Positions 54,272-64,000 of a stretch of 64,000 nucleotides of DNA are shown here, one piece after another. The DNA lies in the NCBI GenBank assembly GCA_946406115.1, contig OX291551.1, positions 12,648,001 through 12,712,000 of the forward strand, given 5' to 3'. The notes beneath the pieces are model-generated. The model ran no database searches. It was not told the DNA's origin and worked only from the letters and a program-made list of their open reading frames with translations. Position numbers and translations under genes: made by a program. This stretch comes from Apoda limacodes. Taxonomy: Eukaryota > Arthropoda > Insecta > Lepidoptera > Limacodidae. The stretch's first letter is position 1. Every line of letters starts with the position of its first letter.

Positions 54272-55478
54272 ATTAATAAATAAATAAATAGAATGGTAAT
54301 ATATATTGATTATATTTGCGATATCTATTAATTATATAGAATGACTACTATTAATTTTTCTTTATCATTTCTTGCCTAAAGTTACTAGTTAAAAGTTTAT
54401 GCAATCTTTTGAAGAACGTAGAATTTAAAATTAAAATAAAAAAATATCGATTTTTTGCTTTTTTTAAATCATCATAGTAATTCTCTCTCAAGTCTTTTTA
54501 ATTAAGTCTTAACTATAATAGATAATAATAATAATAATAATAGATGTACAAATAAATAGCTTGTTTACTGCTACCAATTAAAAATAAAATTTAGAAAGCA
54601 GAAGTATGTTTTATATTTAAATCTTTTATATATATATATAAAATCTTTTATAAAGGTAGATCTACATGGGACTCGGGGGTATAAATAAAATATTTGACAT
54701 TTTCAGACATTGAAATTCGAGTAGGAACAAAGTTTTCCCGCAGTAACTTTATGTGGTGACAACCAAAGGGTCGTTTGATGCTTTTAAGTAGCATGAAGGG
54801 TAGGTAATGTATAGCACTCTTGAATGTTAATGAGGCTTTTGAACTCCTTTTTTGGGAGGAGATATTTACCATCCTTAAACTGAGAACAATTACGAAATTA
54901 TTAGGGGAATATTGTTGTTTATTTATTTAGGAACATCATTTTAATAGACCAAAAGGAATATATGTATATATCTAGTACTTAATTAAAACACATACTACAC
55001 TACTTACTAAAATACACACTACATTTTAGTTGTATACGTTCTAGACAAGTTTTATTCCAAAATCATATGGTTACATAGGGATGCTTGCCTTAGCCATTGT
55101 ACGTCCCAAAGCTTAGGCTACGGCCTGTTTTTAAAAACGGAGGATTAGGCCATATTCTACCGCTTCGACTATAGTGTGTATTTGCGAACGTTTGTCGATC
55201 TAGTTTGAGTAGCTCTCAAGTTTTCAATCACACCGTGCCCAAAAGGCCTGTGACTTGGCTATCCGACTACTGTTATAAAAAATATGACAACAGGGTAGTT
55301 AAATGAATTAATTTTTATTAGGTTTTTCTTGTTTGGGGTAGATAGGTAATGATTAAACAGGAGTTCTAGACGCGAATCTTCAGTTGGTTATATTTTTTGG
55401 GACGCGCAGTCGCCCACTCGCTAAAGTATACCATTTGGATTTCTTGTATATTATATTATTCTTAATTCGAAACTAATA
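54272..55478. other. Intergenic, simple repeats only
   Basis: An AATAAATAAATAAATAG stretch lies next to the LINE 5' end, a short TAA microsatellite near 54526-54541, and a TATATATATA run near 54630. A minus-strand frame at 54648-54872 (VNISSQKRSSKASLTFKS) could be a retroelement scrap. No gene is recognised. Confidence 0.4.
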
Positions 55479-55600
55479 TACAGTGCAACAAATTTTAAAC
55501 AATGTTTGACAATCAAAACTACAGTCGCCATATTGAAATGGTGTGAACAACATCGAACCTAGCGACTAAAAACCAGGTCGGAAAAATTTGTTGCCCTGTA
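55479..55600. mobile_element. 118-bp Tc1/mariner-type MITE with TA target duplication
   Basis: TA at 55479-55480 and 55599-55600 flank ends CAGTGCAACAAATTTT and, inverted, CAGGGCAACAAATTTT. CAG...CTG ends with a TA target are the Tc1/mariner signature. It has no coding capacity. Confidence 0.75.
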
Positions 55601-56799
55601 CGTTATGTTAGGTATATTATATTGGCACGTATTTTGTTTGGTACTTTTTTATACCGAATCTGTAACAAAATCCGTTGGTATAAATTTAGAAAACGGTTTT
55701 TGTCACATAACAATATGGTTTTGAAAGTACTATAAGTTCTCGTCGCAAATATTATTGTAAATGTGTAAAATTATTGCGAAAACTTGACGATATAAATGTC
55801 GAAAGCAAGTTTTACCTCTAAGATGATTTACATTAGTATTCAAATAGCGTACGGAACTGTGAAAACATTTTACGAACTTTCTGGAACCTAATCATACTCA
55901 GTACCCGAATACAACCTTTTTATTTTTCTGAATATTTTATGAGAGTTCTTTATCGAGCTCTGTGAATAATTTTGTGAATCTAAAAGCAAATTTTTGTCAT
56001 GAGGTAAATGAGCACAAAGCTGCAGGGAAAGTGGTGGGCGGTCGACAGTGGTGTACGAACGAACACCGATGTTTTGTTACTAACGTATTTAGGAAGGTTA
56101 ATTATTGTCTGTGTACGCGTACTTCAGCTTACGTATAAGTATGAGAGGTATAGTATTGGTATATATAATGTGGAAGGAAATATAGTGCCTAAATTAAAAT
56201 GAGAAAGAGTTATAAGAATACAGATTAAGATAAAGAATGTATTTTTTGTCTTTAACGTGATATTTATTTTCATACAAAAAATAATAAAGAATAAAAACTT
56301 TAATAAAATGATCCCGTTAAGCCAACAAGTCGTGTTAAGTTACCCCGTTAAGGCTTGTAGTACTTTAGTAGTAGGTATAAATATCAATTAGCTCACCACG
56401 TAAATGTCAAAAGATGCCACCCCTACGCGCTATGCTGTCAAAAGATTACGGATAAAATCTATGTCATTGCTTACTGTCAGAACCATAAAAGAAAACATGC
56501 ATTGTGACGTTGCCAATGTCACTTGATTTGTAAAAAATAAATTGTGGAAACAATTACAAAGTGCGCGAAAACAATGCCCAAACCTAATGACGGAAGCCAA
56601 TACTTAGTAATAGTTTTATCGTGATAGTAAAGCCAGCAGGTAAGGCTGGCAGCAGGAAATGTATGTACCTAAGTTTATTTTGCACGCCAAGTACAGTATG
56701 AAAAACTTAGTTGCTTAGATCTGTCGCCTGCAGTAGATGCAGGTAGACCACAGGAAGTATGTCCAACAATTTGAATAATGAGTTATCGATACTAATATT
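55601..56799. other. Intergenic, no gene seen
   Basis: No convincing frame was seen; the short frame at 56008-56202 is not recognised. A small inverted pair around 56628-56650 (AAGCCAGCAG...AAGGCTGGCAGCAG) is noted. Confidence 0.4.
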
Positions 56800-57495
56800 A
56801 TGAAAAGGAAAGATTTGATTGTTTGTTTGTATTGAATAGACTCCAAAACTACTGGACTGATTTGAATAATTCTTTTACCATTAGAAGCCGACATTATCCC
56901 TGATGAACATAGGCTACTTTTTACCGCGGGAAATTGCTTCATTCCTACGGGAAAACGGGTAATAAGACAGGGGGTAGTCAGAATTATCCTTCCGTATTTA
57001 TCTTGTTCCCATAACTTCTAAACGGCTGAGCCGATTGGGTTGAAATTTTATATAGGAATTTCGATGGTTGCACAGACACGAATGTATTATGCCATTAAAG
57101 AGGAAAGATTTGATTGTTTGTTTCTTTAGGGTTCCGTACCTGAAAGGTAATTAGGAACCCTATTACTACGGCTTCGCTGTCCGTCCTTCCGTCCGTCTGT
57201 CACCAGGCTGTATCTCATGAACCGTTATAGTTAGACAGTTGAAATTTTCACAGAAGATATATTCCTGTTGCCGCTATAACAACAAATACTAAAAAACAGA
57301 AAAAAATAAATATTTAAGGGGGCTCCCATACAACATACGTGATTTTTTTGCTCGTTTTTGTAGATAATGGTACGGAACCCTTCGTGCGCGAGTCCGACTC
57401 GCACTTGGCCGTTTTTTTTTTCTTTAATTGAGGAGTTCCCTTAAGAACCTGATAATGAAATTTAGGGCGAGCGAAGCCGCTGGCAGAAACTATAT
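56800..57495. repeat. Family 3 repeat split by a family 1 insertion
   Basis: The same order as 3880-4370: GGAAAGATTTGATTGTTTGT, ACCATTAGAAGCCGACATTA and GGGAAAACGGGTAATAAGAC, with a break at TTTCTTTA (57121-57128), then resumption at AATTGAGGAGTTCCC and GAAGCCGCTGGCAGAAACTA. The uninterrupted copy near 4285 shows the empty site. Confidence 0.75.
57129..57418 (-). mobile_element. Family 1 element with 8-bp target duplication
   Basis: The minus-strand copy begins (on the + strand) GGGTTCCGTACCTGAAAGGT and ends CGCACTTGGCCGTTTTTTTT. TTTCTTTA occurs at both junctions (57121-57128 and 57419-57426). This is the only family-1 copy whose boundaries I can fix. An 8-bp duplication fits MULE or hAT transposition and argues against the TA or TTAA families. 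Confidence 0.75.
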
Positions 57496-57687
57496 CGTTT
57501 AATAAAGTTGTATATGTACCATCTGTCGCGTTAGATTAAACGACAGAAAAAGGAATACTTATAAGCAAGCAAGGTAGGTAATCAGCTGACTCTGAATAAG
57601 ACGTCACACGTCATCACAATTCATTCATAAACGAGAGATAAGTATTTTATCATAGTACAATGTACATCAAAGTACATATTTATCTAA

Positions 57688-57985
57688 TTCTGATACTCTG
57701 CTTTTGGGCTTTAATTGAAATTGCTATGGGAAAATATTCTCTGCATTCTTTATTCGTAAAATAAATATTAAAATGACCAAAAGAATTTTTTAATTTCATA
57801 GTTCTAAATAAATATTTGAATTTCATACCGACAAAAACTGAGACAAACAAGATTTTCAACGTGCGGTCACGTGTTAGTGCCTATCGTACGTGGAACTGTG
57901 TTTCTTTGTATACTTCAATAGTGTAATATGTCTTTGTACACTGGTCGAAACGGCTCGCTTTTGCTAGGGTATGCCATAACCTTAA
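57688..57985. mobile_element. TTAA element, truncated copy
   Basis: Matches the right part of 47750-48942: TTCTGATACTCTGCTTTTGG, GTGCGGTCACGTGTTAGTGC and ACACTGGTCGAAACGGCTCG, ending GCTAGGGTATGCCATAACC at TTAA (57982-57985). The left terminus is missing. Confidence 0.75.
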
Positions 57986-58841
57986 GTGTTTTTTAAGTAA
58001 TCTGCCCTTTTCTTAGTCGTATAATAGATATAATTTTTACAATGGTTATTTCCATACCATTTTACTTGTCCGATCAATAAAAAAATTGATGCGATGACAC
58101 TGAACTAATATGACCTGAAACTGAACTTTTATCTGATGCTGCAAACTTAGTTTACAGGTTACCTAACTCCTACAGAAAATTTATCGTATTTGGGCTCATC
58201 GTGTTGGTCGTGATTTGCATGTATAGTAAAACCAAAAGAAATGTTGAACAAAATCGTCACATCTCGCAGACCAAATATAGTCTAACTAAACTTTTCAATT
58301 ACCACTTTCTATGATAATTTTTTTATATTTAGTTTTTTAATTTCTATTAATGTTGTTTTAATTTTTAGTAATGTAAATAAATAATGTTGCCAATAAAATC
58401 AGTATCAGATGTAATACAAAAAACACAAGTGGAGTTGACAGATAAAGTTGGTGTTTTGAAATAGGTAGATACTTGAAACTTTCTACAAACTTGATTCGAA
58501 AGCCGATTTGATCGTGTGTTAAAACAACCTGTAAAACAGACTTTAACATGTAAACAGACAGATAAACAGCCTTTTTCTTTATTTTAATTAGGATAAAAAT
58601 GGAACAACTCGTTCTGTATGTATAACTTCACAGTTTTTATCCCCAGAAGGGCGTCACCAGTGGCTAGATACCTACCTATCTATATCATACTCACGGATCC
58701 CCCACGGTTGGGTAAGTCCCATAATAAGTAAGTCAGGATCAGGGCCCTATTTAAAAGAGGGGTAGTGCAAACCGGGCAAATACCCAGAGCGGCAAAATAG
58801 AAGGGGGGCAAATTGCACCCGGATGGTTGCCCGGAGTTCTC
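57986..58841. other. Intergenic, no gene seen
   Basis: AT-rich, with a purine-rich, G-rich patch at about 58745-58835 (GAGGGGTAGTGCAAACCGGG, AAGGGGGGCAAATTGCACCC). No coding frame was seen. Confidence 0.4.
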
Positions 58842-59005
58842 AATTTTCTCTCTAAGAGATTATCTCTATAGGTAAAATCTTAAAACAATTATCATGCTTA
58901 GCACCTTAACAAAAAAGTATTTTAATTTTCTCTCTAGGAGATTATCCCTATAGGAAAAATCTTATAACAATTACCATGCTTAGCAACTCATCAAAAAAGT
59001 ATTTC
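58842..59005. repeat. 82-bp tandem duplication
   Basis: AATTTTCTCTCTAAGAGATT at 58842 recurs as AATTTTCTCTCTAGGAGATT at 58924. The units share TTATAACAATTA or TTAAAACAATTA and CATGCTTAGCA, and differ at roughly 10% of positions. Confidence 0.85.
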
Positions 59006-59209
59006 TTAAAGTTTTTCTTTAAATAATGCTACTGTAGTGTCTATAAATCTTTAGACTGTAGAGCTGTCTTTGTCTTATAATTTTTTTAATACTGTCTCCC
59101 AAGAAAATTATTGGACAGCACTTAAGCAAGTCAAACCGAAAGAAATACTTAATAGGGAACAAGAAACTCTTTTAGTATACTCGGTTAGTATACTTTAGTT
59201 ATTTTTATT

Positions 59210-59660
59210 AACTTTTGTCATATGGTATTTTATTGTGGGGAAGGGCGGCCGATATAGAAACTATTTTTATACTTCAAAAAAGAGCAATAAGATCAATGTA
59301 TAACTTATCACGTCGAGATTCTCTTCGTGACCTCTTTAAAAAAATTAATATACTTACTGTAGCTTCTCAGTATATTTACGCGTGCTTACTGTATGTACGT
59401 AAAAACCTAAGTTTATTTGTTAAAAATAGTGACGTACACAATGTTAATACTAGAAATAAAAATAAACTTGCGATTCCAAAATGTCGCCTTCAGAAGGTGC
59501 GTGGCTCTTTCATAATTCAGAGCATTTGCTTTTTAATACAATTCCTGAGAATATTGTTAACCTACCTGTACATACTTTTGAAACTTATATTAAAAAAGTT
59601 CTTTTTAACAAGGGATACTATACTGTGGAAGAATCCAATATAGATAATAATGTCTGAAAT
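59210..59660 (+). pseudogene. LINE ORF2 C-terminal fragment
   Basis: Encodes SYGILLWGRAADIETIFILQ, then KRAIRSMYNLSRRDSLRDLF, RNKNKLAIPKCRLQKVRGSF and, after a shift near 59520, TIPENIVNLPVHTFETYIKK and a stop. This is the thumb/C-terminal region of a Jockey-like reverse transcriptase. The piece is 5'-truncated and frameshifted. The GATT-tailed 3' end at 60935-61336 may be the end of the same insertion. Confidence 0.8.
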
Positions 59661-60599
59661 TAAAGGTATGGGCTCAATATTGGACATCTATCTATGACTT
59701 ATGTAGTTGATAATTAATGACACATTACGATGATCAGATGCACCATGAATAGTCTTCCACCGTTGGCTACTTGGTGTTTGGGGGGTTCTAGATGGGGGTT
59801 GGTGTGGCGCATAGACGTGTACATGTATGTGTGTTTACACATATTGGCATAGATTTTGTGTGTTTGGCTGCGTGGTTCCTGCGTGATTGATGGTAACAGG
59901 TGTACACCCGGGAAGTTTCTTGTCACTTCTTCTTCCCTTAGGCTTGTTTCCGAAGTGACAGTACGTTGCATGGTGTGCATTTGTTGCTGGATTGTCGTAT
60001 GGAGCTGGGCTACTTCATGATATACAACGTCTGTGAGTATGTGTATGCATATAGGAATGTGTGCACGTTTGTGTGATGCGCCCTCACGCATTTGGAGCCT
60101 CTCTGGCGCTGGGCGGCCGATGGTGGATTGCATTGCAGCGGGTTATTTATACTTTATTTATTATATTATTTAACTTGTACCTATGTAAGTTTATACATAT
60201 ATGTATAGTTTTTTTTTCCTAGTAGTATCAATTTTTGATACACTGTTTGTGTTTTATGTATATTTATGTGTGTCCTTCAGTGTGTGAGTGAGACCTTCCA
60301 ATCTTCTCTTATCTAAATATTTTTAAAAGCAACTATAAATCAGTTTTAAGTTTAACGTGTGTCGGATTTATATTTTCTTCCTTTACTACGCACATTGTAA
60401 CTAGTACAATAGGAGTTTTATTGGAGTTGCTTGAGTGTGTCATGCTCTCTCAAAGTGTTTCTGCGGTGGTGGCATGTGCGTCGGGTCGTTACGTTCCCTA
60501 AAACATGGTTGAGCGAAGCGATGGCTGATTCATGTGTCATACTTGTGAACGGGTGCCGCTGTGGAGACTGGTCTGCTCATGCAAACTTCTTAGTATTAT
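59661..60599. other. Low-complexity region, possibly LINE 3' UTR
   Basis: A G/T-rich + strand (GTGTTTGGGGGGTTCTAGAT, ACATGTATGTGTGTTTACAC, GTGTATGCATATAGGAATGT) gives a 139-codon minus-strand frame at 59714-60133. That frame lacks any recognisable domain and its low complexity argues against a gene. Confidence 0.4.
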
Positions 60600-60805
60600 T
60601 AGTATTCGGTCATCGGTGTAGGATTTCAACGGCAACACCTCAATTATGGAAAAAAAAACGAACGGATAATACTTGACGTTTTCAAGTAGCTTATGTCCTT
60701 TTCCGGGACTCAAACTATCTGCATGCCAAATTTCATCTTGATCGGTACAGTGGTTTCAGCATGAAGAGGTAACAGACGGATTTACTTTCGCATTTATAAT
60801 ATTTA
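60600..60805 (+). repeat. RTE-like 3'-end repeat fragment
   Basis: CGGTCATCGGTGTAGGATTT, ACTTGACGTTTTCAAGTAGC, CATGCCAAATTTCATCTTGA and TTTCGCATTTATAATATT match 28600-28800 and 29110-29300. Confidence 0.65.
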
Positions 60806-60934
60806 TTATTATATTATATTCATGGATAGTATGGATTGTTTTAAGTATATGCAAGTATGTATGTACATATGATTGTGCAAAAATATAATTATGATGGCGC
60901 TAATGCCACAAGTACTCTTGTATGTGTATTTCTT

Positions 60935-61336
60935 CACTCGATTGACGATATTTGACGCTTCAAATGGTGCGCCCCCTATGCTACATATAAACAAAAAATT
61001 ATAATTGACATGTTTGACTTTGTTTTTAGTAGCTTATTTATTTACTACCTTATTTTTATTACCTAATAAGTTTTTCGGTACATATTGTATACTCTTTAGC
61101 TAATTATCAAAGTATTGTATTATTACTTTAAATAGAACTTCTTGCCAGCTCTTTTTGGCATTGTATTGTACTGACGATATATTGTATATATAAATATTAA
61201 TTTATAATATATAAATATTAATATGTAAATATATAAATATTAATATGCATATATAAATATTGTACTGACATTATATTGACGATTCAAAAGTGTTCTTAGA
61301 AACCTATTTGAATAAAGTTTTATTTGATTGATTGAT
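60935..61336 (+). mobile_element. LINE 3' end with GATT tail, second copy
   Basis: Matches 37735-38055: TTCTTCACTCGATTGACGAT, CATATTGTATACTCTTTAGC, TTCAAAAGTGTTCTTAGAAA and ATTTGATTGATTGATG. An AT-rich tandem expansion (about 61180-61260, TATATAAATATTAAT units) is inserted before the end. Confidence 0.75.
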
Positions 61337-61404
61337 GTGTAATAATTATTTAATCTAGAGTACAAAGATATTCTCTCGAATTTTTGCCGATTTTTTTGTT
61401 TCTG

Positions 61405-61670
61405 AACCAGTACGAGTACGACTCGCACTTGGCCGACTTTATTATTTGTTGTCTAACTACTATAATCGTACCCTAAAAACGCTTTAGGTTTTTTGATCTA
61501 TAAATTATAGAGCATTTTAATCTTAATTTACGTAGGCAGTGTCAAGACCAAAAAACAAAATAAAATAAATATTTAAGGGGGCTCCCATACAACAAACGTG
61601 ATTTTTTTTATCGTTTTTATAGATAATGATACGGAGCCCTTCGTCCGCCTCGCACTTGGCTATTTTTTTT
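61405..61670 (-). repeat. Family 1 fragments
   Basis: A terminal scrap at about 61405-61436 (CGACTCGCACTTGGCCGA) and a longer inverted piece at 61555-61668: AATATTTAAGGGGGCTCCCA, TACAACAAACGTGATTTTTT and GATACGGAGCCCTTCG. Confidence 0.65.
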
Positions 61671-61734
61671 AAAGCCTACTTAGTCTATCGTTGTAGGTAA
61701 TTGAATCTGTACTTCTATACAAATATAATAAATG

Positions 61735-61990
61735 GATACGTGTTTGTTACTTAATTGCGCCGGAACGACTGAAAGGATCTGGAAGAAATTTGGCTAGATT
61801 AAAATCTAGAATAGCACATGGGCTACATTTTATCCCGGAAAATTCTAAAGTTCTCGTGGGAATATCTATAACAGCATTCCACTTGAATGAACTATAGTTA
61901 TAGCTATAGCTTGCTATAACACACTTTTTCATTATGATTTTGAAGTTGCCGTAGAAATTCTACGCTAGAAAACAGCTTTTCCGTTTATGA
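61735..61990. repeat. RTE-like 3'-end fragment
   Basis: GCCGGAACGACTGAAAGGAT, AGCACATGGGCTACATTTTA and GTTCTCGTGGGAATATCTAT follow the phrase order of insect RTE-like 3' regions. No gene. Confidence 0.45.
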
Positions 61991-62390
61991 TATAATTTTT
62001 GTAAATATTGTTATTTATACTGACAAAAATTTTACTTTGATGAAAAAAAGGTATTTCATGACGGAGCTGTTATGCGCAAAAGTTTCAGTTTTATGATGTC
62101 AATAAAAATGATTTATTAAGTAGGTATTTAAATTTTATAAAATACACTATAGTTAAACAAAAAAAACTTTTATAGATTATTTTTTACCCGCCTGCATATA
62201 TAGTCTTTTGAAAATAAAGGTATGTTTACAATATGGTAAGGTATGTCGTTTATTTCTTATTAAAAATTACATTATGTCTTAGAAAAATATACATAATCAA
62301 TTCACAAAAAGATCATAATATCAAAATAAATATGAGTTAACCGAAATATTAAAAAAAGAACCCACCTGCCATACGGAAAATTCTTGTGAA

Positions 62391-62474
62391 TAGTTGTTAC
62401 ATATAGCACAATTAAAAATAGTTGTTACATATAGCACAATTAAAAATAGTTGTTATATAGAGCACAATTAAAAA
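62391..62474. repeat. 28-bp unit repeated three times
   Basis: TAGTTGTTACATATAGCACA plus ATTAAAAA at 62391, 62419 and, with two changes, 62447. The first two units are identical. Confidence 0.9.
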
Positions 62475-62519
62475 TAGAAAAGTTAGCAAAAAAAAAACTG
62501 CAAAGACAACAAAAACAAT

Positions 62520-62790
62520 AATCAAATCAAACTTTATTCAAACTGTGTTTCTAAGAACACTTTTGAATGGTCAATACAAGTAAACAATGTTAATTTCTGC
62601 TAATGAGACCTGGCAAGTAGTTCCATTTAAAGTAATAATACAATACTTGTACAATTAGCTAAAGAGTATACAATATGTACCGAAACACTTATTAGGTAAT
62701 AAAAAAGTTAGTAAGCTTCTAAAAACAAAGTCAAACATGTCCATTTTTTTTGATTTTGTTTTAATGTAGCATAGGAGGGGTAACCAAATT
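62520..62790 (-). mobile_element. LINE 3' end, third copy (minus strand)
   Basis: AATCAAATCAAACTTTATTC, TTCTAAGAACACTTTTGAAT, GGCAAGTAGTTCCATTTAAA and GTATACAATATGTACCGAAA are the reverse complement of the tails at 37735 and 60935. Confidence 0.75.
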
Positions 62791-64000
62791 GTTATCTAAT
62801 TACCTAAAAATCGATGGGTAGTTACAAGAATTTTTTAAATTTTACAATACATATCATGACCATCACCTAAATATAATTGATTTTACATTTTTTTTGTACT
62901 ATATGTGACAACTATTCACCAAAAAACCTAGTGTACATACGAGATTTTTATCGTCAGTGGTGCTCTTTATACAGAAAGTTTTCTTGTAGGTCCCACGTAT
63001 GTGGTAAAAATTCAGTTATCTATCTCTTAGTTATGGTACTTACCATTCACTGAAACCTTTTACGACTTAGAACAATACGATAAGTAAAAAGAAAAAGGGG
63101 GAAATTATACTCGCTATCTGATTATTGTCATTTCACTGTCGGATCCTATAACTATGTATAAAATACTTGTCTAGAATGGTTGCATGTGAAAAATTCATAT
63201 AGTATACGTTAACGAGTTGAAAAAGGGGGCTGGTTTTCTTTATTGTAATCGTGAAAATATACGTAAGCTTTTTTGGGTAGCCGTGTAAAAAAACTGTATA
63301 AACAAAAAGTTTGTTCCAAAATGAATTTCAGTTCTGTAATAAAATATATGTATAATTTTATTATATAATTAAAATAATGTCCTTCAAGCAAGTTTCTCTT
63401 TTTTGCTTACCATTTTTAACGTAGATCGAAACCTTTGAGAACTGTTCGTCACATAGAAATAGTCTCTTAGATAACTGACAATTATTCTCGGATATTATTT
63501 TCCAAGTTTTCATGAATATAAGACGTAACATGAAAGGCTATTTTTTACGTTAAAAGTTATTATAAGAAGCTGCCATGTCAGACCGTACCTTTTCTAAGAT
63601 CAAAGAAATAATTTATGTTTTAAGTATATTTTTTATTACTTTTTATACATTACAGAATTTTATGAAAATAGATATTGAGTAGAAACGAAGCCTGTAATAG
63701 TTTGTGGTTCGGAGGTAACATTACAGAACCACGTCCAGATCCAGAAAAAATATATAATTACAGTGCTCTAAAATACCGTAATTGATTCAAGGTTTTGAGC
63801 CCCTGTATATAGTAAGAATACGGATTTTTAAGAAAAAAATTATATTTTGATTTAAAAAAAAAGAAAAACGAAACATTAATCCTGTATGGGGCTGTTGTGG
63901 TATAACATCGTCATTAAGCCAAAAAAAAACTATCTCGATAACGACTACTATACTGCTGGCAATGACATTGACACTGGGCCAGCGTATGCTTTCTTCCACA
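62791..64000. other. Intergenic to window end, no gene seen
   Basis: AT-rich sequence. The minus-strand frame at 63787-63999 runs off the window end; its text matches no family I know. No promoter, RNA gene or repeat can be supported. Confidence 0.4.

Noticed and set aside
59714..60133. 139-codon minus-strand open frame
   Set aside because: It lies in G/T-rich low-complexity DNA, has no recognisable domain and is flanked by LINE pieces; it is most likely chance in a 3' UTR-like region.

Overview
The window looks like AT-rich nuclear DNA of an insect, most likely a moth or butterfly. The protein-coding genes have six short exons with GT-AG introns. The intergenic and intronic DNA is packed with dispersed repeats that I recognise as typical of Lepidoptera: a GAGTCGGACTCGCGC / GGGTTCCGTACC family, TTAA-flanked MITEs, CR1/Jockey-like LINE tails ending in GATT repeats, and a tRNA-derived SINE. 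No database was searched, so the order-level call is inference.

The only host genes I can support are three tandem copies of a GH29 alpha-L-fucosidase, all on the + strand, about 39 kb in total. Copy A (7303-14620) encodes an apparently intact 474-residue secreted/lysosomal-type enzyme. Copy B (19210-37572) has the same six-exon structure and an open 479-residue frame, but its introns are inflated by transposons. It also carries a Glu-to-Lys change in the fucose-binding GSEW motif and a Pro-to-Leu change at another conserved site. Copy C (41795-46074) is the most diverged and most compact copy; a +1 shift in exon 5 ends its frame early. A and B share their 5' flank, an intronic island and near-identical patches in exons 3 and 5, so they are the younger pair.

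Layout: 1-6.7 kb holds a Tc1/mariner relic, dispersed repeats, TTAA elements and a tRNA-like sequence. 6.7-14.6 kb holds a foldback MITE just upstream of copy A, then copy A. 14.6-19 kb holds a dead minus-strand LINE. 19-37.6 kb is copy B; its fourth intron contains a 7.15-kb Mutator-like (MULE) transposon with about 1-kb terminal inverted repeats made of a 104-bp minisatellite. That transposon has a 9-bp target duplication, two convergent transposase relics, and sits inside an older small palindrome. Intron 5 of copy B holds a broken Tc1/mariner transposase and an hAT-type MITE with a perfect 8-bp target duplication. 37.6-41.8 kb is repeats, including a 970-bp element with GGGGCACATTGATGC motifs. 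41.8-46.1 kb is copy C. 46.1-64 kb is intergenic: a TTAA element, a pair of unclassified direct repeats, a nearly complete but broken minus-strand LINE, nested repeats and LINE 3' ends.

Together, the window records the birth and decay of a small lysosomal-hydrolase gene family in which transposons have rebuilt introns and upstream regions. The most unusual structure is the quasi-palindromic MULE with minisatellite ends.
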